Source: Paraspadella gotoi
Lineage: Eukaryota > Chaetognatha
Assembly: GCA_051294375.1 (NCBI GenBank)
Contig: CM119267.1
Location: 23,924,111-23,988,110 of the forward strand
Reading direction: 5' to 3'
Length of the DNA: 64,000 nucleotides
Notes under the pieces: generated by a model
What the model saw: only the letters and a program-made list of their open reading frames with translations
Database searches by the model: none
Told to the model about the DNA's origin: nothing
Shown: positions 56,486 to 64,000 of the stretch, piece after piece
Numbering within the stretch: the stretch's first letter is position 1
How the letters are laid out: each line of letters starts with the position of its first letter
Translations under genes and position numbers: made by a program

Positions 56486-57262
56486 AAACAAGTTTGTGCA
56501 AACAATGTCGAATCTGCCCATGATCATTAGCGGTAATTATTTAATTAATTAATTAATTAATTAATTAATTAATTTATTAATTAAAGTTGATTAATTATTA
56601 AGGCAATTAATTAATTAATTTGATCCAAAATGTTTGTTTTAGGTCTTTTTGTGACTCACCATGACAAAAGCATTGACTGATTAATTAATTACTGATTAAT
56701 TAATCGACAAATGGATAAATTAACTTATAATTATTTGATTAATTAATAAATCTTGCATTTACATTTAATAGAAAAAGAAAAGAAAGCATAATCAATTAGT
56801 GAAACAGGTTTTTGTTTTTTACATTTAAACTAATTTCCACTCAGACGACTCCATCGAAACTTGATTTCAAGCTTAATCACACACTTTTCTACCCACATAC
56901 AAAATTTCAAATCAATTACTGCATCAACTCATAAGTATTTAGCGTTCAAATAGTAAAATATATTTTTTGGTTTTTCAATTTAAACTCATTTCCACCCTAA
57001 CGATTTTATCAAAACTTCATATCCAGCTCAATCACATACTTCCTTACCCACACACACAATTTCATTTTAATCCATCCATCCATCCAATCACAAGTAATTG
57101 GTGTTTTTTGCTAAGGTGGGACAGATGGAAGAACGATAATTTTTTTGCATAATTTATCATAATTCCATCTTCTGACATGATATAAGTGAATGCCTGACAA
57201 GATTGAAGGGGCAGACCGACGGACCGACAAAGTGAAATATAGAGTCGGGATCTGCTGATAAG
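56486..57262 (+). mobile_element. Element D, plus-strand copy
   Basis: From caagtttgtgcaaacaatgt, cgaatctgccc to gtcgggatctgctgataagc. The ttaattaa array is long. It lies just upstream of the acceptor of collagen exon 2. Confidence 0.65.
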
Positions 57263-57391
57263 CATATGATAATTTGTCATAAATTTTTTTATTAAAAATA
57301 ATCAGGTTTCGATTCAGAACCCTGTTTATGATTGTAATTATAAAAAAAAATGTTCTTGAATAAAATGATAACTGACTTTTTTTTTTGACAG

Positions 57392-64000
<6,609 letters not shown>

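Overview
The window is animal (metazoan) nuclear DNA from a draft assembly. It has GT-AG introns, extracellular domains known only from animals (ZP, SEA, calcium-binding EGF, CCP), tRNA-derived SINE-like repeats, dense CT/GA and GTC/GAC microsatellites, and six runs of N. The species cannot be named from sequence alone; an invertebrate, possibly an early-branching one, is a guess. All supported genes are on the + strand.

Layout. (1) 159-2283: three exons forming the 3' end of a gene (SEA, EGF, transmembrane segment) related to the main gene, with small reading-frame breaks. (2) 4298-9165: a candidate acidic/arginine-rich exon, then six exons of a multi-pass membrane protein of unknown family ending at a TGA at 9163-9165. 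Its introns hold a polypyrimidine minisatellite, degenerate CCCTAA-like DNA and a ~69-bp tandem array. (3) 9166-20265: repeats, gaps and a large direct duplication (about 12380-17471 versus 17497-20900) of the promoter and 5' end of the main gene. (4) 20266-44675: the main gene. It has 13 exons whose phases all join: a signal peptide exon, one 10.6-kb collagen exon, then ZP-like, CCP-like, calcium-binding EGF, SEA, second EGF, a transmembrane helix and a short tail. (5) 44676-53626: mostly repeats, plus one convincing 3'-terminal exon of an unknown gene (45979-46245). (6) 53627 to the window end: a second collagen gene with its own signal peptide exon, a 3.7-kb intron packed with repeats, and an uninterrupted collagen reading frame of at least 6.6 kb running off the end.

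The most striking biology is the collagen pair. The Gly-X-Y repeats consist almost wholly of Asp/Glu/Asn at X and Lys/Gln at Y, with only a handful of prolines in thousands of residues. In the complete gene this giant charged collagen is N-terminal to a ZP-SEA-EGF membrane anchor. The cluster (a paralogue 3' end upstream, a complete gene, a second collagen gene downstream) looks like a tandem family encoding giant membrane-tethered extracellular matrix proteins. Sequence quality is uneven: 20.7-23.6 kb and the duplicated segment carry many small indels that break frame, whereas 57.4-64.0 kb is clean.
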